57,710 nucleotides of DNA from an uncultured Oscillospiraceae bacterium (GCA_904397845.1 CAJFOX010000026.1:1-57710), one strand, 5' to 3'. Shown: positions 16,942 through 25,619, numbered from the stretch's first letter. Made by a program: numbers and translations. Notes: generated from the letters alone by a model not told the origin.

Positions 16942-17190
16942 ATGAACATTTATGTTTGTGTAGGAAGCTCCTGCCATCTGAAGGGCTCCTATCAGATCAT
17001 CGACCTGATGAAAAAGGCATTGGAAGAAAACGGCCTTACCGATCAGGTGAACCTGAGCGCGGCGTTCTGCCTGGGCAAATGCACCCATGGCGTGACCATT
17101 AAGGTCGACGATGAGATTATCACCGGTGTTTCGCCGGAAACTTTCCCGGAGATTTTTCAAAAATACGTATTAACGCCGGTAAAGGGGTAG
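16942..17190 (+). CDS. hfsA: Thioredoxin-like [2Fe-2S] ferredoxin, HfsA-type
   Basis: An 82-residue protein starting at the ATG behind AAGGAG. Four cysteines in NuoE spacing, C6-x4-C11 and C43-x3-C47, should bind one [2Fe-2S] cluster in the thioredoxin-like ferredoxin fold of complex I 24-kDa subunits. It is much shorter than NuoE or HydC. It lies 7 bp before the PAS-hydrogenase gene and occupies the place of hfsA in the hfs operon of Thermoanaerobacterium; the name is by analogy. It probably delivers electrons to, or from, the hydrogenase proteins. Confidence 0.88.
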   Translation: MNIYVCVGSSCHLKGSYQIIDLMKKALEENGLTDQVNLSAAFCLGKCTHGVTIKVDDEIITGVSPETFPEIFQKYVLTPVKG

Positions 17191-17197
17191 AGCAGGC

Positions 17198-18874
17198 ATG
17201 ACCAGATACCTGAAGCTGAAAAAATCCAACTGCAAAAACTGCTATAAATGTATCCGGCATTGCCCGGTCAAGTCCATTAAATTTGCCAACCACCAGGCCA
17301 ATATTGTGGACGATGAATGCATCCTCTGCGGACAGTGTTTCGTCAACTGCCCGCAGAATGCGAAAGAGATCCGCAGTGATACGGAAGCCGCCCGGGCGCT
17401 GATTGCGTCCGGCGCGCCGGTATATGTAAGCCTGGCCCCCTCCTTTGTAGCAAATTATCCCGGAGTGGGGATCCGTTCGATGGAAAAGGCGCTGCAAAAG
17501 CTGGGGTTTACAGCGGTGGAGGAAACTGCCATTGGCGCAACGCTGGTCAAACGGGAATACGAACGGCTGGTGCGGGAGGGCGAACAGGAAGTCATTATCT
17601 CATCCTGCTGCCATTCGGTGAATCTGATGATCCAGAAATATTATCCGGAAGCGCTGCCTTATCTGGCCAAGGTGGACTCTCCGATGCTGGCCCATTGCCG
17701 CCTGATTAAGGAGCAGCACCCCGGGGCTAAAACCGTATTCATTGGCCCGTGCATTTCCAAAAAGGCAGAGGCAGAGACTTACGACGGTATCGTAGACTGT
17801 GTACTGACTTTTGAGGAGTTGACCGAATGGATGGCGGGAGAACAGGTTGTCCCGGCCCAGGAGCAGGAGAAAAATGAGGAAAGCCGCGCCCGGCTGTTCC
17901 CAACCTCCGGCGGGATCCTCCGCACGATGGATTGGGAAGAGGACAGCGGTTACAGCCGTCTGACCATCGATGGGACCGAAAACTGCATCCACGCCCTCAA
18001 AGAGATTATGGACGGCACCTTGTCCAACTGCTTTATTGAGATGAGCGCCTGTACCGGCAGCTGTGTCGGCGGTCCGGTGATGGAAAAAGCTCACCGCTCT
18101 CCCGTCAGCGACTTTCTGGCAGTGGACCGGTATGCGGGAAAAGAAGATTTTGTGGTAGAAACGCCTGCGGATGCGCTGAAAAAAGATATCCCGTACCTCG
18201 GACTGAACCGGCAGATGCCCGGCAGCCGGGCCATTGAGGAGATCCTGCGCCGGATGGGGAAGACCTCCCCGGCAGATGAACTCAACTGCGGCAGCTGCGG
18301 ATATGATACCTGTCGTGAAAAAGCGGTGGCGGTCTACTGGGGCAAGGCGGATTTGACAATGTGCCTGCCCTATTTAAAAGAAAAAGCGGAGACTTTTTCC
18401 GACACGATCATCCGCAATTCGCCCAACGGCATCATTGTGCTCAACGAATCTTTGGAAGTGCAGCAGATCAATGGCGCCGCCTGCGATATCCTGCGCCTGT
18501 CCCGGCCGGCGGATATTATGGGAGATCAGGTGGTGCGGGTGCTGGATCCCCAGATTTTCTTTGAGGTGATCCAGACTGGCCATGATGTACGTGATAAGCG
18601 GATGTTTTTAGCCGAGTACCAGAAATATGTGGAAATGACCGTTATTTACGATAAAAGCTATCGGGTTTTGCTGGTCCTGATGCGTGATATTACCGAAGAA
18701 GAACACCAGCGGGCGCAAAAGGAAAATGTACGCAAGCAGACGGTGGAAATCACCGATCAGGTTGTCGCCAAGCAAATGCGGATCGTGCAGGAGATCGCGT
18801 CGCTTTTGGGCGAGACTACCGCGGAAACTAAAATTGCGCTGACCAATCTGAAGGAGTACTTAAACGATGAATAA
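17198..18874 (+). CDS. hfsB: Sensory-type [FeFe] hydrogenase with PAS domain, HfsB/HydS-like
   Basis: A 558-residue multidomain protein. Residues 12-55 hold two [4Fe-4S] motifs (NCKNCYKCIRHCP, CILCGQCFVNCP). The H-cluster domain has altered group C motifs: SSCCHSVN, GPCISKKAEAE and MSACTGSCVGGPVM. A further cysteine cluster follows at about residue 365 (NCGSCGYDTCREKA), then a PAS domain and a C-terminal helix. Group C enzymes are thought to sense H2 or redox state rather than turn over fast. It overlaps the SpoIIE-type phosphatase gene by 8 bp. In Thermoanaerobacterium loss of hfsB raises ethanol and AdhE output, which fits the adjacency to adhE here. Confidence 0.92.
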   Translation: MTRYLKLKKSNCKNCYKCIRHCPVKSIKFANHQANIVDDECILCGQCFVNCPQNAKEIRSDTEAARALIASGAPVYVSLAPSFVANYPGVGIRSMEKALQKLGFTAVEETAIGATLVKREYERLVREGEQEVIISSCCHSVNLMIQKYYPEALPYLAKVDSPMLAHCRLIKEQHPGAKTVFIGPCISKKAEAETYDGIVDCVLTFEELTEWMAGEQVVPAQEQEKNEESRARLFPTSGGILRTMDWEEDSGYSRLTIDGTENCIHALKEIMDGTLSNCFIEMSACTGSCVGGPVMEKAHRSPVSDFLAVDRYAGKEDFVVETPADALKKDIPYLGLNRQMPGSRAIEEILRRMGKTSPADELNCGSCGYDTCREKAVAVYWGKADLTMCLPYLKEKAETFSDTIIRNSPNGIIVLNESLEVQQINGAACDILRLSRPADIMGDQVVRVLDPQIFFEVIQTGHDVRDKRMFLAEYQKYVEMTVIYDKSYRVLLVLMRDITEEEHQRAQKENVRKQTVEITDQVVAKQMRIVQEIASLLGETTAETKIALTNLKEYLNDE

Positions 18875-20039
18875 TCTTTGCGTAGACCTGGGTTGGCGCA
18901 GCATCAACAAGTACGGCGAGCAGCTGTGCGGCGACCGGGTGCAGATTGTGGAGCCTTCCGCTGATTCGGTCGTCATGGTTTTGGCTGATGGGCTGGGCAG
19001 CGGGGTAAAGGCGAATATCCTTTCCACATTGACCTCCAAAATTATCTCCACCATGATGGCCAGCAATATGACGCTGGAAAACTGTGTGCAGACCATTGCG
19101 GATACCCTGCCGGTGTGTGAGGTGAGAAAAGTGGCCTACTCCACTTTTACCATCATTCGCATCGAACACAACGAGTTTGCGGAGCTGATCCAGTATGACA
19201 ATCCGCTGGTGATCCTGCTTCGGGACGGCAAAAGCTACGATTATGACAAGACCGCCATGGAGATTGGCGGAAAGACCATCTACAAGTCTAAGGTCAAACT
19301 GCAGGAAAACGATACGTTTATTACCACCAGCGACGGCGCTATTCACGCCGGAGTGGGGATGTCCTTGAATTTCGGCTGGCAGCGGGAAAATATCATCGAA
19401 TTTATGGAGATGATTTATGACAAGGATTTTACCGCAAAAACGCTGGCCACCATCCTGCTGGACGAATGCAATAAGCTTTACGGCTACAAGCCGGGAGATG
19501 ATACTACCGTCAGTGTCATGAAAGTGCGGCAGCGCCGGCAGGTGAACCTGATGATTGGGCCCCCCGCCGACCCGGCAGATGATGAAAAGATGATGGGATT
19601 GTTCTTTTCCAAGGAAGGCAAGCATATCATCTGTGGCGGCACGACTTCATCAGTGGCTGCGCGCTTTCTGCACAAGAGTGTGCAGCCGAATATGGGTTAT
19701 CTGGATCCCGAGATCCCTCCCACCGCGACGATTGAAGGGGTGGATTTGGTGACGGAAGGGGTTATTACCATCAACCGGGTGTTGTCCTATGCCAAAAGCT
19801 ATCTGGAGGATAATGAGGAATATTCCAAATGGAGTTATAAGCAGGACGGCGCGTCTCAGATTGCCCGGCTGCTGTTTGAAGAAGCTACTGATATCAATTT
19901 TTATGTGGGCCGGGCGGTGAACCCCGCCCATCAGAATCCGGACCTGCCGATCAACTTTAGCATTAAGATGCGCCTGGTGGACGAGCTGTCCGATGCGCTT
20001 AAACAGATGGGGAAACGGATCAAGGTCAGCTATTTTTGA
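18867..20039 (+). CDS. hfsC: SpoIIE-family (PP2C-like) serine phosphatase, HfsC-type
   Basis: A 390-residue protein. The PP2C/SpoIIE phosphatase domain spans roughly residues 1-220, with metal-binding Asp in VVMVLADGLGSGVKA, TTSDGAIHAG and GDDTTVSVMKV. The C-terminal 160 residues are a less known domain found with these hydrogenase operons (GGTTSSVAARFL). It likely dephosphorylates a regulator in response to the PAS hydrogenase next to it. Start overlap with hfsB suggests coupled translation. It is not the sporulation SpoIIE, as it lacks the membrane region. Confidence 0.9.
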   Translation: MNNLCVDLGWRSINKYGEQLCGDRVQIVEPSADSVVMVLADGLGSGVKANILSTLTSKIISTMMASNMTLENCVQTIADTLPVCEVRKVAYSTFTIIRIEHNEFAELIQYDNPLVILLRDGKSYDYDKTAMEIGGKTIYKSKVKLQENDTFITTSDGAIHAGVGMSLNFGWQRENIIEFMEMIYDKDFTAKTLATILLDECNKLYGYKPGDDTTVSVMKVRQRRQVNLMIGPPADPADDEKMMGLFFSKEGKHIICGGTTSSVAARFLHKSVQPNMGYLDPEIPPTATIEGVDLVTEGVITINRVLSYAKSYLEDNEEYSKWSYKQDGASQIARLLFEEATDINFYVGRAVNPAHQNPDLPINFSIKMRLVDELSDALKQMGKRIKVSYF

Positions 20040-20049
20040 GGGGGTTGTT

Positions 20050-21474
20050 ATGAGAAAATTTGATACCAAGGTGCAGCACTTAAAATATAAGGTTCTGCGG
20101 GAGGTGGCGCGCCACGCTTTCGAGGACCGGCTGATGGACGCATACATCGACATTCCCTATACCATTGTTCCCGGCAATGAGCCTACCATGCGCTGCTGCG
20201 TATATAAGGAGCGGGCGATTGTCAACGAGCGCATTCATGTGGCTATGGGCGGCTACAAGGAGAATCCCAATGTGATTGAGGTTATCGACATCGCCTGTGA
20301 TGAATGCCCGATGGGGGGCTATGAGGTGACCGAATCCTGCCGCGGGTGCCTGGCCCATCGCTGCGAAGACGTCTGCCCCCGCAACGCCATTACTTTTGAC
20401 GAGCACCAGAGGGCCCATATTGACAAAGAAAAATGTGTCAACTGCGGCCGCTGCGCCGAGGCCTGCCCTTATAGCGCCATTATCAATAAGCGCCGCCCCT
20501 GTGAGATCGCCTGTAAAGTGGGGGCGATTTCCACCAGCGCGGAGTCCAAGGCGGCCCAGATAGATAACAGCAAGTGCATTTCCTGCGGGGCCTGTGTATA
20601 TATGTGCCCTTGGGGCGCGATCACCGATAAATCGTTTATCGTAGATGTGGTGAAAATGCTCAAGGAAAGCGAGAATAACCAGAAGTATAAAGTCTACGCC
20701 GTAGTTGCGCCGTCCATCTCCAGCCAGTTTTCCTATGCCAAGCTGGGGCAGGTGATTGCCGCGATCAAAAAGCTGGGATTCCACAGTGTGGTTGAGGTCG
20801 CCCTGGGCGCGGATATGGTCGCCTATTCCGAAGCGGCGGAATTGGCGGAGAAAGGGTTTTTGACCAGTTCCTGCTGCCCTGCCTTTGTAGATTATATCCA
20901 CAAAAAATTTCCGCAGATGGTGGAGCATATATCCCACAATCTTTCGCCCATGGGCACCATTGGCAAGTATATTAAGGGAATTGACCCCACTGCAAAAATC
21001 GTATTTATCGGGCCGTGTACTGCCAAAAAGATGGAGTTTCAAAAAGAAAGCGTTTCGCCGTATATTGACAGCGTGTTGACTTTTGAGGAATTGCAGGCGC
21101 TGTTTGACAGCCGGGATATGGAAATCTCCGAATTGGAAGAAGACGTGCTGGATAACGCTTCTTATTACGGGCGTATTTTTGCCCGGTCCGGCGGCCTGTC
21201 CGATGCGGTGGTTCAGGCACTGAAGGAGCAGAATTTGGATTTTGAAGCAAAGCCGGTGGCATGCGACGGGATCGAGGCCTGCCGGATGGCATTGCTGAAA
21301 GCCTCCAAGAATGTCCTGCCTGGAAACTTTATTGAAGGAATGGCTTGTGTCGGCGGTTGTATCGGCGGCGCCGGTTGCCTGACCCACGGAACGAAGGACA
21401 AGGCTGAAGTGGATAAATACGGCAGGGAGGCCTATGAAAAGACCATTACCGACGCCATCGGCGCACTGAAATAG
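20050..21474 (+). CDS. hfsD: [FeFe] hydrogenase, group B, HfsD-type
   Basis: A 474-residue hydrogenase starting at the ATG at 20050 behind GAGGGGG. An N-terminal cysteine-rich part has CDECPMGG and CRGCLAHRCEDVCP, then two [4Fe-4S] motifs (CVNCGRCAEACP, CISCGACVYMCP). H-cluster motifs are complete: TSCCPAFVDY, GPCTAKKMEF and EGMACVGGCIGGAG. It should make or take up H2, probably with ferredoxin. It ends the adhE-hfsABCD transcript at the terminator at 21516. The maturases HydE, HydF and HydG are not in the window. Confidence 0.94.
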   Translation: MRKFDTKVQHLKYKVLREVARHAFEDRLMDAYIDIPYTIVPGNEPTMRCCVYKERAIVNERIHVAMGGYKENPNVIEVIDIACDECPMGGYEVTESCRGCLAHRCEDVCPRNAITFDEHQRAHIDKEKCVNCGRCAEACPYSAIINKRRPCEIACKVGAISTSAESKAAQIDNSKCISCGACVYMCPWGAITDKSFIVDVVKMLKESENNQKYKVYAVVAPSISSQFSYAKLGQVIAAIKKLGFHSVVEVALGADMVAYSEAAELAEKGFLTSSCCPAFVDYIHKKFPQMVEHISHNLSPMGTIGKYIKGIDPTAKIVFIGPCTAKKMEFQKESVSPYIDSVLTFEELQALFDSRDMEISELEEDVLDNASYYGRIFARSGGLSDAVVQALKEQNLDFEAKPVACDGIEACRMALLKASKNVLPGNFIEGMACVGGCIGGAGCLTHGTKDKAEVDKYGREAYEKTITDAIGALK

Positions 21475-21515
21475 AAAATCGCATAAGGATCCTGCTCAGA
21501 TCAGATAGATATTGG

Positions 21516-21552
21516 AAAAGGGCTTCACAGAAGAACTGTGAAGCCCTTTTTG
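21516..21552 (+). terminator. Terminator after the hydrogenase operon
   Basis: A perfect 15-bp stem (AAAAGGGCTTCACAG and complement) has a 5-nt loop and ends in a T-run. The remaining 21553-21678 holds no gene. Confidence 0.93.
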
Positions 21553-21678
21553 CAGTGTTTTTAACAGTACTGGAGGAAAACGGCCGCTTTTCTCTCCACT
21601 TTATAGTAAACTGCGGCGGCTGGACGCAATTCGCGCTTCATAAATTGGGCCGAATTCGATCCCACGGGGAAGGGACCT

Positions 21679-23001
21679 TTACTGTTTTCGAATTTTATAG
21701 AAAAAGAAGCTATGCAAACAGACAACGACAATCCAGCCGGCACCGGTGGCTATCGCTACGGCGCCCAGCTGTAGCCGGGTGATCAGCAGATAAGAAAGAG
21801 CAACCCGGATGGCAATATGCAACGATGTGCCCAGCACGGGGAGATTTACCCGGCCGGTGCCGCGGAAATATCCGACAAAAGACGCGCCTAAAAAGCAAAA
21901 TAGATAAAAACAGGAAACAATGCGCAGATACGTCACCCCTTGGGGTATCTCCTCCTGCCCGCCGCCACCAAGAAAAAAGGATATCAGAGACGGCGCAAAA
22001 TAGAACATTGCCGTACAGACGCACAGGCATAGGACAGCCATCATCCGGATACCGGCAGAAAATCCTTTTTCCGCACGTTTTTCCTGTCCGGCTCCAGTAT
22101 TTTGCGCCACAAAAATGGCGATTGCTTCTGCGCCACTGTCTCCAAACGAGTTGACAAACCCCTCGATGCGGGTAGCGGCAGTGAAGGCGGAGATGCAGGC
22201 GGTGCCCAAGGAGTTCACAGCGCCCTGTACCAGCAGTTTTCCAATATACAGGCTGGATTGTTGCAGTGCAGACACCAGTCCGAACCGGACGGTCCGGGAC
22301 AGCAGCCCCCCGTCGACGACCATATCCTGGCGGCGGAATACGGCGAACGGGATCCGTTTCCAGATGTGGGCGGAGCAGCAGGCTGCCGAAATCAGCTGTG
22401 CGATAACGGTAGCTGCCGCCGCGCCGGTGACGCCCATGGAGAAGGCCGCCACAAACAAAAGATCCAGGCCGGTGTTGATGGCTGCCGCCACTGCCAGAAA
22501 CAACAGGGGGATCCTGGTGTTCCCCACCGACCGCAGGATGGCCGCACAGAGGTTGTACCAGTAGGTGGCCAAAAAACCGCAGAAAATGATTCGCAGGTAT
22601 GCCGCCGCTTCACCAGCCACCTCTGCGGGAGTTTGGATCAGTCGGAGAATCCAGGGAAGCCCCATAAGGCTAAGGATAGTCAGCACCAGTGTGAACCCGC
22701 TGCCAAGGCTTAGTGCCAGAAAAACCTCCCGCCGGTAACCGTCCAGATCCTGCGCGCCGTATAGCTGAGCAAAAAGAATGGATACGCCTACGCACACGCC
22801 GCTGATCATAAAGACGAAAAGGTTCCTCACCGTGCCCGCCACTCCCACGGCGGCAAAGGCCGTAGAACCGACAAAGCGGCCGATGATGATAGAATCCACC
22901 GCGTTATACAGCTGCTGTAAGACGTTCCCCAGCAAAAGAGGGAAAGCCAGTTGGACCAGCTGGCCGCGGATATTTCCCATTAATAGATTTTTGGTCATCA
23001 T
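21679..23001 (-). CDS. MATE-family multidrug/Na+ efflux transporter
   Basis: A 440-residue, roughly 12-helix membrane protein. Start ATG at 23001 (or the next codon, 22998) follows AGGCAGGG. MATE features include LAFPLLLGNVLQQLYNAVDS in helix 1 and the repeat PLLFLAVAAAINTGLDLLFV in helix 6. It should export cationic drugs or metabolites using Na+ or H+. It is divergent from a LysR gene with a shared operator candidate between them. Confidence 0.93.
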   Translation of the reverse strand: MMTKNLLMGNIRGQLVQLAFPLLLGNVLQQLYNAVDSIIIGRFVGSTAFAAVGVAGTVRNLFVFMISGVCVGVSILFAQLYGAQDLDGYRREVFLALSLGSGFTLVLTILSLMGLPWILRLIQTPAEVAGEAAAYLRIIFCGFLATYWYNLCAAILRSVGNTRIPLLFLAVAAAINTGLDLLFVAAFSMGVTGAAAATVIAQLISAACCSAHIWKRIPFAVFRRQDMVVDGGLLSRTVRFGLVSALQQSSLYIGKLLVQGAVNSLGTACISAFTAATRIEGFVNSFGDSGAEAIAIFVAQNTGAGQEKRAEKGFSAGIRMMAVLCLCVCTAMFYFAPSLISFFLGGGGQEEIPQGVTYLRIVSCFYLFCFLGASFVGYFRGTGRVNLPVLGTSLHIAIRVALSYLLITRLQLGAVAIATGAGWIVVVCLHSFFFYKIRKQ

Positions 23002-23072
23002 GATCCCTGCCTTTACACTGGGGCAATTATACACCGGGATCAGCTGGTTGAAAAATGCCGGTTTTTTATATA

Positions 23073-23096
23073 AAATATAAATAATCATTTATATTT
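23073..23096. promoter_or_regulatory. Inverted repeat between the MATE and LysR genes
   Basis: AAATATAAAT, 4 bp (AATC), ATTTATATTT: a perfect 10-bp dyad in the divergent spacer, 12 bp before the LysR start and 71 bp from the MATE start. A likely binding site for the LysR protein. Confidence 0.55.
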
Positions 23097-23108
23097 ACTG
23101 GTGATTAT

Positions 23109-23993
23109 ATGACAAATTTAGAAATAGAAGCTTTTTTGGCAGTTGTCCGACTGGGCAGTATTACCGCAGCGGCACAGGCGATTTTCATTACTCAGCCGGC
23201 GTTAAGCCGCCGTCTCCAAACGCTGGAAGATGAGCTGGGATATCCACTTTTTCGGAGGGGGAAAGGGCAGAGGAATATCCAACTGACCGAGGAGGGCAAA
23301 GCCTTTGTGCCGGTGGCAGAGAGATGGCGGCAGCTTTGGCGCCAGAGCCGGGAGATTGCGGGGCTGTCTCACCGCGGCAAAATGACCGTTGCCGTCATTG
23401 GCAGCATTAACACCTATCTGATGCCCCCGGTGTATCGCTGTTTTCTTCGCCGTTTTCCGGGCAGCAGCCTTGCTGTCACTGACCAGCACTCTGTAGCCGT
23501 TTACGATCTAGTGGCGAGCGGGCAGGCGGATCTGGGCCTCATTTCGGACGACCGTTATGTCAAACAGGTGGATACAGTGCCGCTGTTCAAGGAGAAAATG
23601 GTGCTGGTATCGGGAGAGGATGCGGTTTTTCCGGAAGACCTGCGACCGGACCAGCTGGATCCGTCCCGGGAACTGCGGCTGCCTTGGAACCCGGAATACA
23701 ACCGCTGGCACGATTATTGGTTTGGCGGGGCACAACCGCATGTATACTTCGACCAGATGGCGCTGTTGGAAGATTTTATCCGGGATAGTGATTGTTGGGT
23801 TCTGTTGCCGGCGTCTATAGCGGGAGCCCTCCTGAATCGGGGAGGCCTGCGGCAATTTCCTTTGCAGCAGGCGCCGCCGGACCGAATTATTTATTCGGTT
23901 TTGGGCCAAAAAGAGGAAAATATGCTGGCAGGCAGTTTCATGACGATTTTAAAGGAAATATTGGCGCAAAACCCTTGGCTGGAGCTTCTGTAA
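23109..23993 (+). CDS. LysR-family transcriptional regulator
   Basis: A 294-residue LysR regulator. The helix-turn-helix is MTNLEIEAFLAVVRLGSITA then AAQAIFITQPALSRRLQTLE. A type 2 periplasmic-binding effector domain follows from about residue 90. Being divergent from the MATE gene, it is probably its regulator, with the dyad at 23073-23096 as the site. The ribosome site is weak (GGTGA). Confidence 0.92.
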   Translation: MTNLEIEAFLAVVRLGSITAAAQAIFITQPALSRRLQTLEDELGYPLFRRGKGQRNIQLTEEGKAFVPVAERWRQLWRQSREIAGLSHRGKMTVAVIGSINTYLMPPVYRCFLRRFPGSSLAVTDQHSVAVYDLVASGQADLGLISDDRYVKQVDTVPLFKEKMVLVSGEDAVFPEDLRPDQLDPSRELRLPWNPEYNRWHDYWFGGAQPHVYFDQMALLEDFIRDSDCWVLLPASIAGALLNRGGLRQFPLQQAPPDRIIYSVLGQKEENMLAGSFMTILKEILAQNPWLELL

Positions 23994-23996
23994 AAA

Positions 23997-24036
23997 ACAA
24001 AAAGAAGAAAAGGGATATCCCTTTTCTTCTTTTTGT
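23997..24036. terminator. Bidirectional terminator
   Basis: A perfect 40-bp palindrome with flanking A and T tracts lies just after the LysR stop codon; it can work on both strands. Confidence 0.88.
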
Positions 24037-24415
24037 CTCCTGTTCTGTAGGAGTTTTTTGGCATCGGCCGCCCTGGCTGGCGCTATGGCTTTTCCGGGGC
24101 ATCTGCCGCGGGCAAACCTCGAGCACAAAACCGTTCCCATTCGCCTTCGCAGATAAACTGGAAGAAACGCTTTTTCCCGGTTGCGGATCCGCCAGCGGCC
24201 TCTCGTGGGATCAGAGTGCTGGCGGAATCGTTTGCGGCACCGGTTGCCAGCAGACTGTACCGAATGATATGGTTAAAAAGAGGAAGCGGTTTTTTGCTGT
24301 TTCTGAATGCGGCTGCAATGGAAAAGATTAGCGCCGCCGCTGCTCTTGGACCCGCCGCTTTTGTTGCGGCTTATCATAAAAAGCAATGCCTTATAAGATG
24401 GGGAAAACGTTTGAA
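24037..24415. other. No recognisable gene
   Basis: About 380 bp of GC-rich DNA. A plus-strand frame at 24216-24431 lacks a ribosome site and matches nothing I know. Minus-strand frames are short and broken. It may be gene debris. Confidence 0.4.
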
Positions 24416-25177
24416 TTATTTCAACAGATAAGAAAGCATTTTTTCCGGCGCGTTCAAAAATTGCCGGGTAATACGGAAATGTTCGGTTTCCTGATAAGGG
24501 GTGAGTTGAATTCCATCTTCTGACAGGACAAAAATTTGAGCACCGGGAATGGCCATCAGAATAGGGGAATGGCTGGAAATAATAAATTGTGCCCCGTCTT
24601 CGGCCAATCTGTGAATCAGGCAGATCAGCGACATCAGCCTCATGGGAGAGAGGGCGGATTCCGGCTCGTCAAGAAGATATAAACCGCGGCTCCCGAACCG
24701 GTTTTCCATCAAAGACAGAAAGCTCTCCCCATGGGATTGGCAGTGCAGGGATACGCCGCCGTAACTGTCGATCACCCGCCCGCCCAAGGATGGTTCCCGG
24801 TCCATCCGGTCGATGTCCGAAGCCAGGTTATAAAAGCTTTCCGCCCGCAGGAAAAAACCGTCCTGGCGGCGGGCCGTACCTTTGATAGCAGTTAGATATT
24901 TATGAAGGTCAGAGTGGGAATCCATAGTGGAAAAACGGAAATTGGCAGAACCTCCTTCCGGGTTGAAGCCCATAGATATGGCCAGCGCTTCCATCAGCGT
25001 GGATTTTCCAACCCCGTTCTCCCCAACGAAAAAAGTTATTCGGCTGGATAGTATCAGCTCATCCTGTTCTTTCAGGTATCGCACCACTGGCAGTGTGTTC
25101 AAATAGCTGCCCTGCGGAATCTCCCGGGAGATTCGAATTCCCCGGATATACAGATCGCTTATCGCTGTACGCTCCAT
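24416..25177 (-). CDS. AAA/ABC-type ATPase (COG3910-like)
   Basis: A 253-residue soluble ATPase. Walker A is VGENGVGKST, Walker B YLLDEPESALSP, and the switch His is in SSHSPILM. The ABC signature region is reduced, as in predicted SMC-like ATPases of the COG3910 group. The ATG at 25177 suits the AGGAAGG site; the ATG two codons earlier overlaps that site. It has no permease neighbour. Related proteins are found in small defence or stress modules, but nothing here shows a partner, so the role is open. Confidence 0.85.
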   Translation of the reverse strand: MERTAISDLYIRGIRISREIPQGSYLNTLPVVRYLKEQDELILSSRITFFVGENGVGKSTLMEALAISMGFNPEGGSANFRFSTMDSHSDLHKYLTAIKGTARRQDGFFLRAESFYNLASDIDRMDREPSLGGRVIDSYGGVSLHCQSHGESFLSLMENRFGSRGLYLLDEPESALSPMRLMSLICLIHRLAEDGAQFIISSHSPILMAIPGAQIFVLSEDGIQLTPYQETEHFRITRQFLNAPEKMLSYLLK

Positions 25178-25319
25178 TTTCATCCTTCCTTTTTTGCTAT
25201 CTCATCATCTTATCATAGCAGAAAATAGGCCTTGCGAAAAGGGCGGTGTCCCAGAAGATCCATTTGCCTTTACAAGACGGCGAAAGTGCGCCCTTTTTGG
25301 GCAATTCGCTCTCCCGGCT

Positions 25320-25349
25320 GCATATTTACGCCAATTCTCTGCATATGAT
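25320..25349 (+). promoter_or_regulatory. Sigma-E-like promoter of spoIIID
   Basis: GCATATT (25320-25326), 15 bp, CATATGAT (25342-25349). The sigma-E consensus is KMATATT-n14-CATACANT, so the -35 is exact and the -10 has one clear deviation. In Bacillus spoIIID is transcribed by sigma-E in the mother cell. The start codon is about 55 bp downstream. Confidence 0.65.
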
Positions 25350-25404
25350 GTGGCAAGACGGGTTCCCGCGCTGCGGGGACCCCATCCGCAGGGAGGGGAT
25401 TGGA

Positions 25405-25518
25405 TTGAAAGGATTGCCTGAGGAACGGGCGGTTTCGCTGGGGTTGTATATGATAGAGAATAACGCCACTGTGCGAAGTGCGGCAAAAGCGTTTTGTATC
25501 AGCAAAAGTACCGTACAT
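25405..25518 (+). CDS. spoIIID: spoIIID, 5' segment (gene split by a 9.3-kb element)
   Basis: The first 38 codons of SpoIIID, the mother-cell sporulation regulator. The likely start is TTG at 25405 behind GGAGGGG. The sequence PEERAVSLGLYMIENNATVR then SAAKAFCISKSTVH covers the first helices and the beginning of the recognition helix. After codon 38 the frame leaves the family and reads MVVIKGNGL then stops (25548), so no full HTH can be made from this copy. The missing C-terminal half is at 34796-34939. The cut falls within the recognition helix, at STVH/KDV. Confidence 0.92.
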
Positions 25519-25540
25519 ATGGTTGTCATAAAAGGGAACG
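25501..25540. other. Left attachment site of the element
   Basis: spoIIID sequence up to the core CCGTACATA (25511-25519) is followed by the element arm GTCATAAAAGGGAACG (25525-25540). That arm is a diverged inverted copy of CGTTTGGATTTGTTAC at the right end (34770-34785). The dyad centre in the joined circle falls on the CA of the core. Confidence 0.72.
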
Positions 25541-25573
25541 GTCTGTAAAATCATAGAAATAGAACATTGCACG

Positions 25574-25619
25574 GCAAACGGCAACATCCTTTTGGAAAGG
25601 GATCTGCCGTTTGCTTTTT
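25574..25619 (+). terminator. Terminator just inside the left end of the element
   Basis: GCAAACGGCA (25574-25583) pairs with TGCCGTTTGC (25605-25614), followed by TTTTT. It should stop transcripts from the spoIIID promoter entering the element. From 25620 to 25845 there is no clear gene. Confidence 0.85.

Noticed and set aside
24216-24431. 71-codon plus-strand ORF
   Set aside because: No ribosome site, no known match, and it runs into the end of the opposing ATPase gene.
25246-25404. Longer N-terminus for the spoIIID 5' segment
   Set aside because: The upstream part runs through the sigma-E-like promoter and is unlike SpoIIID; TTG at 25405 has the ribosome site.
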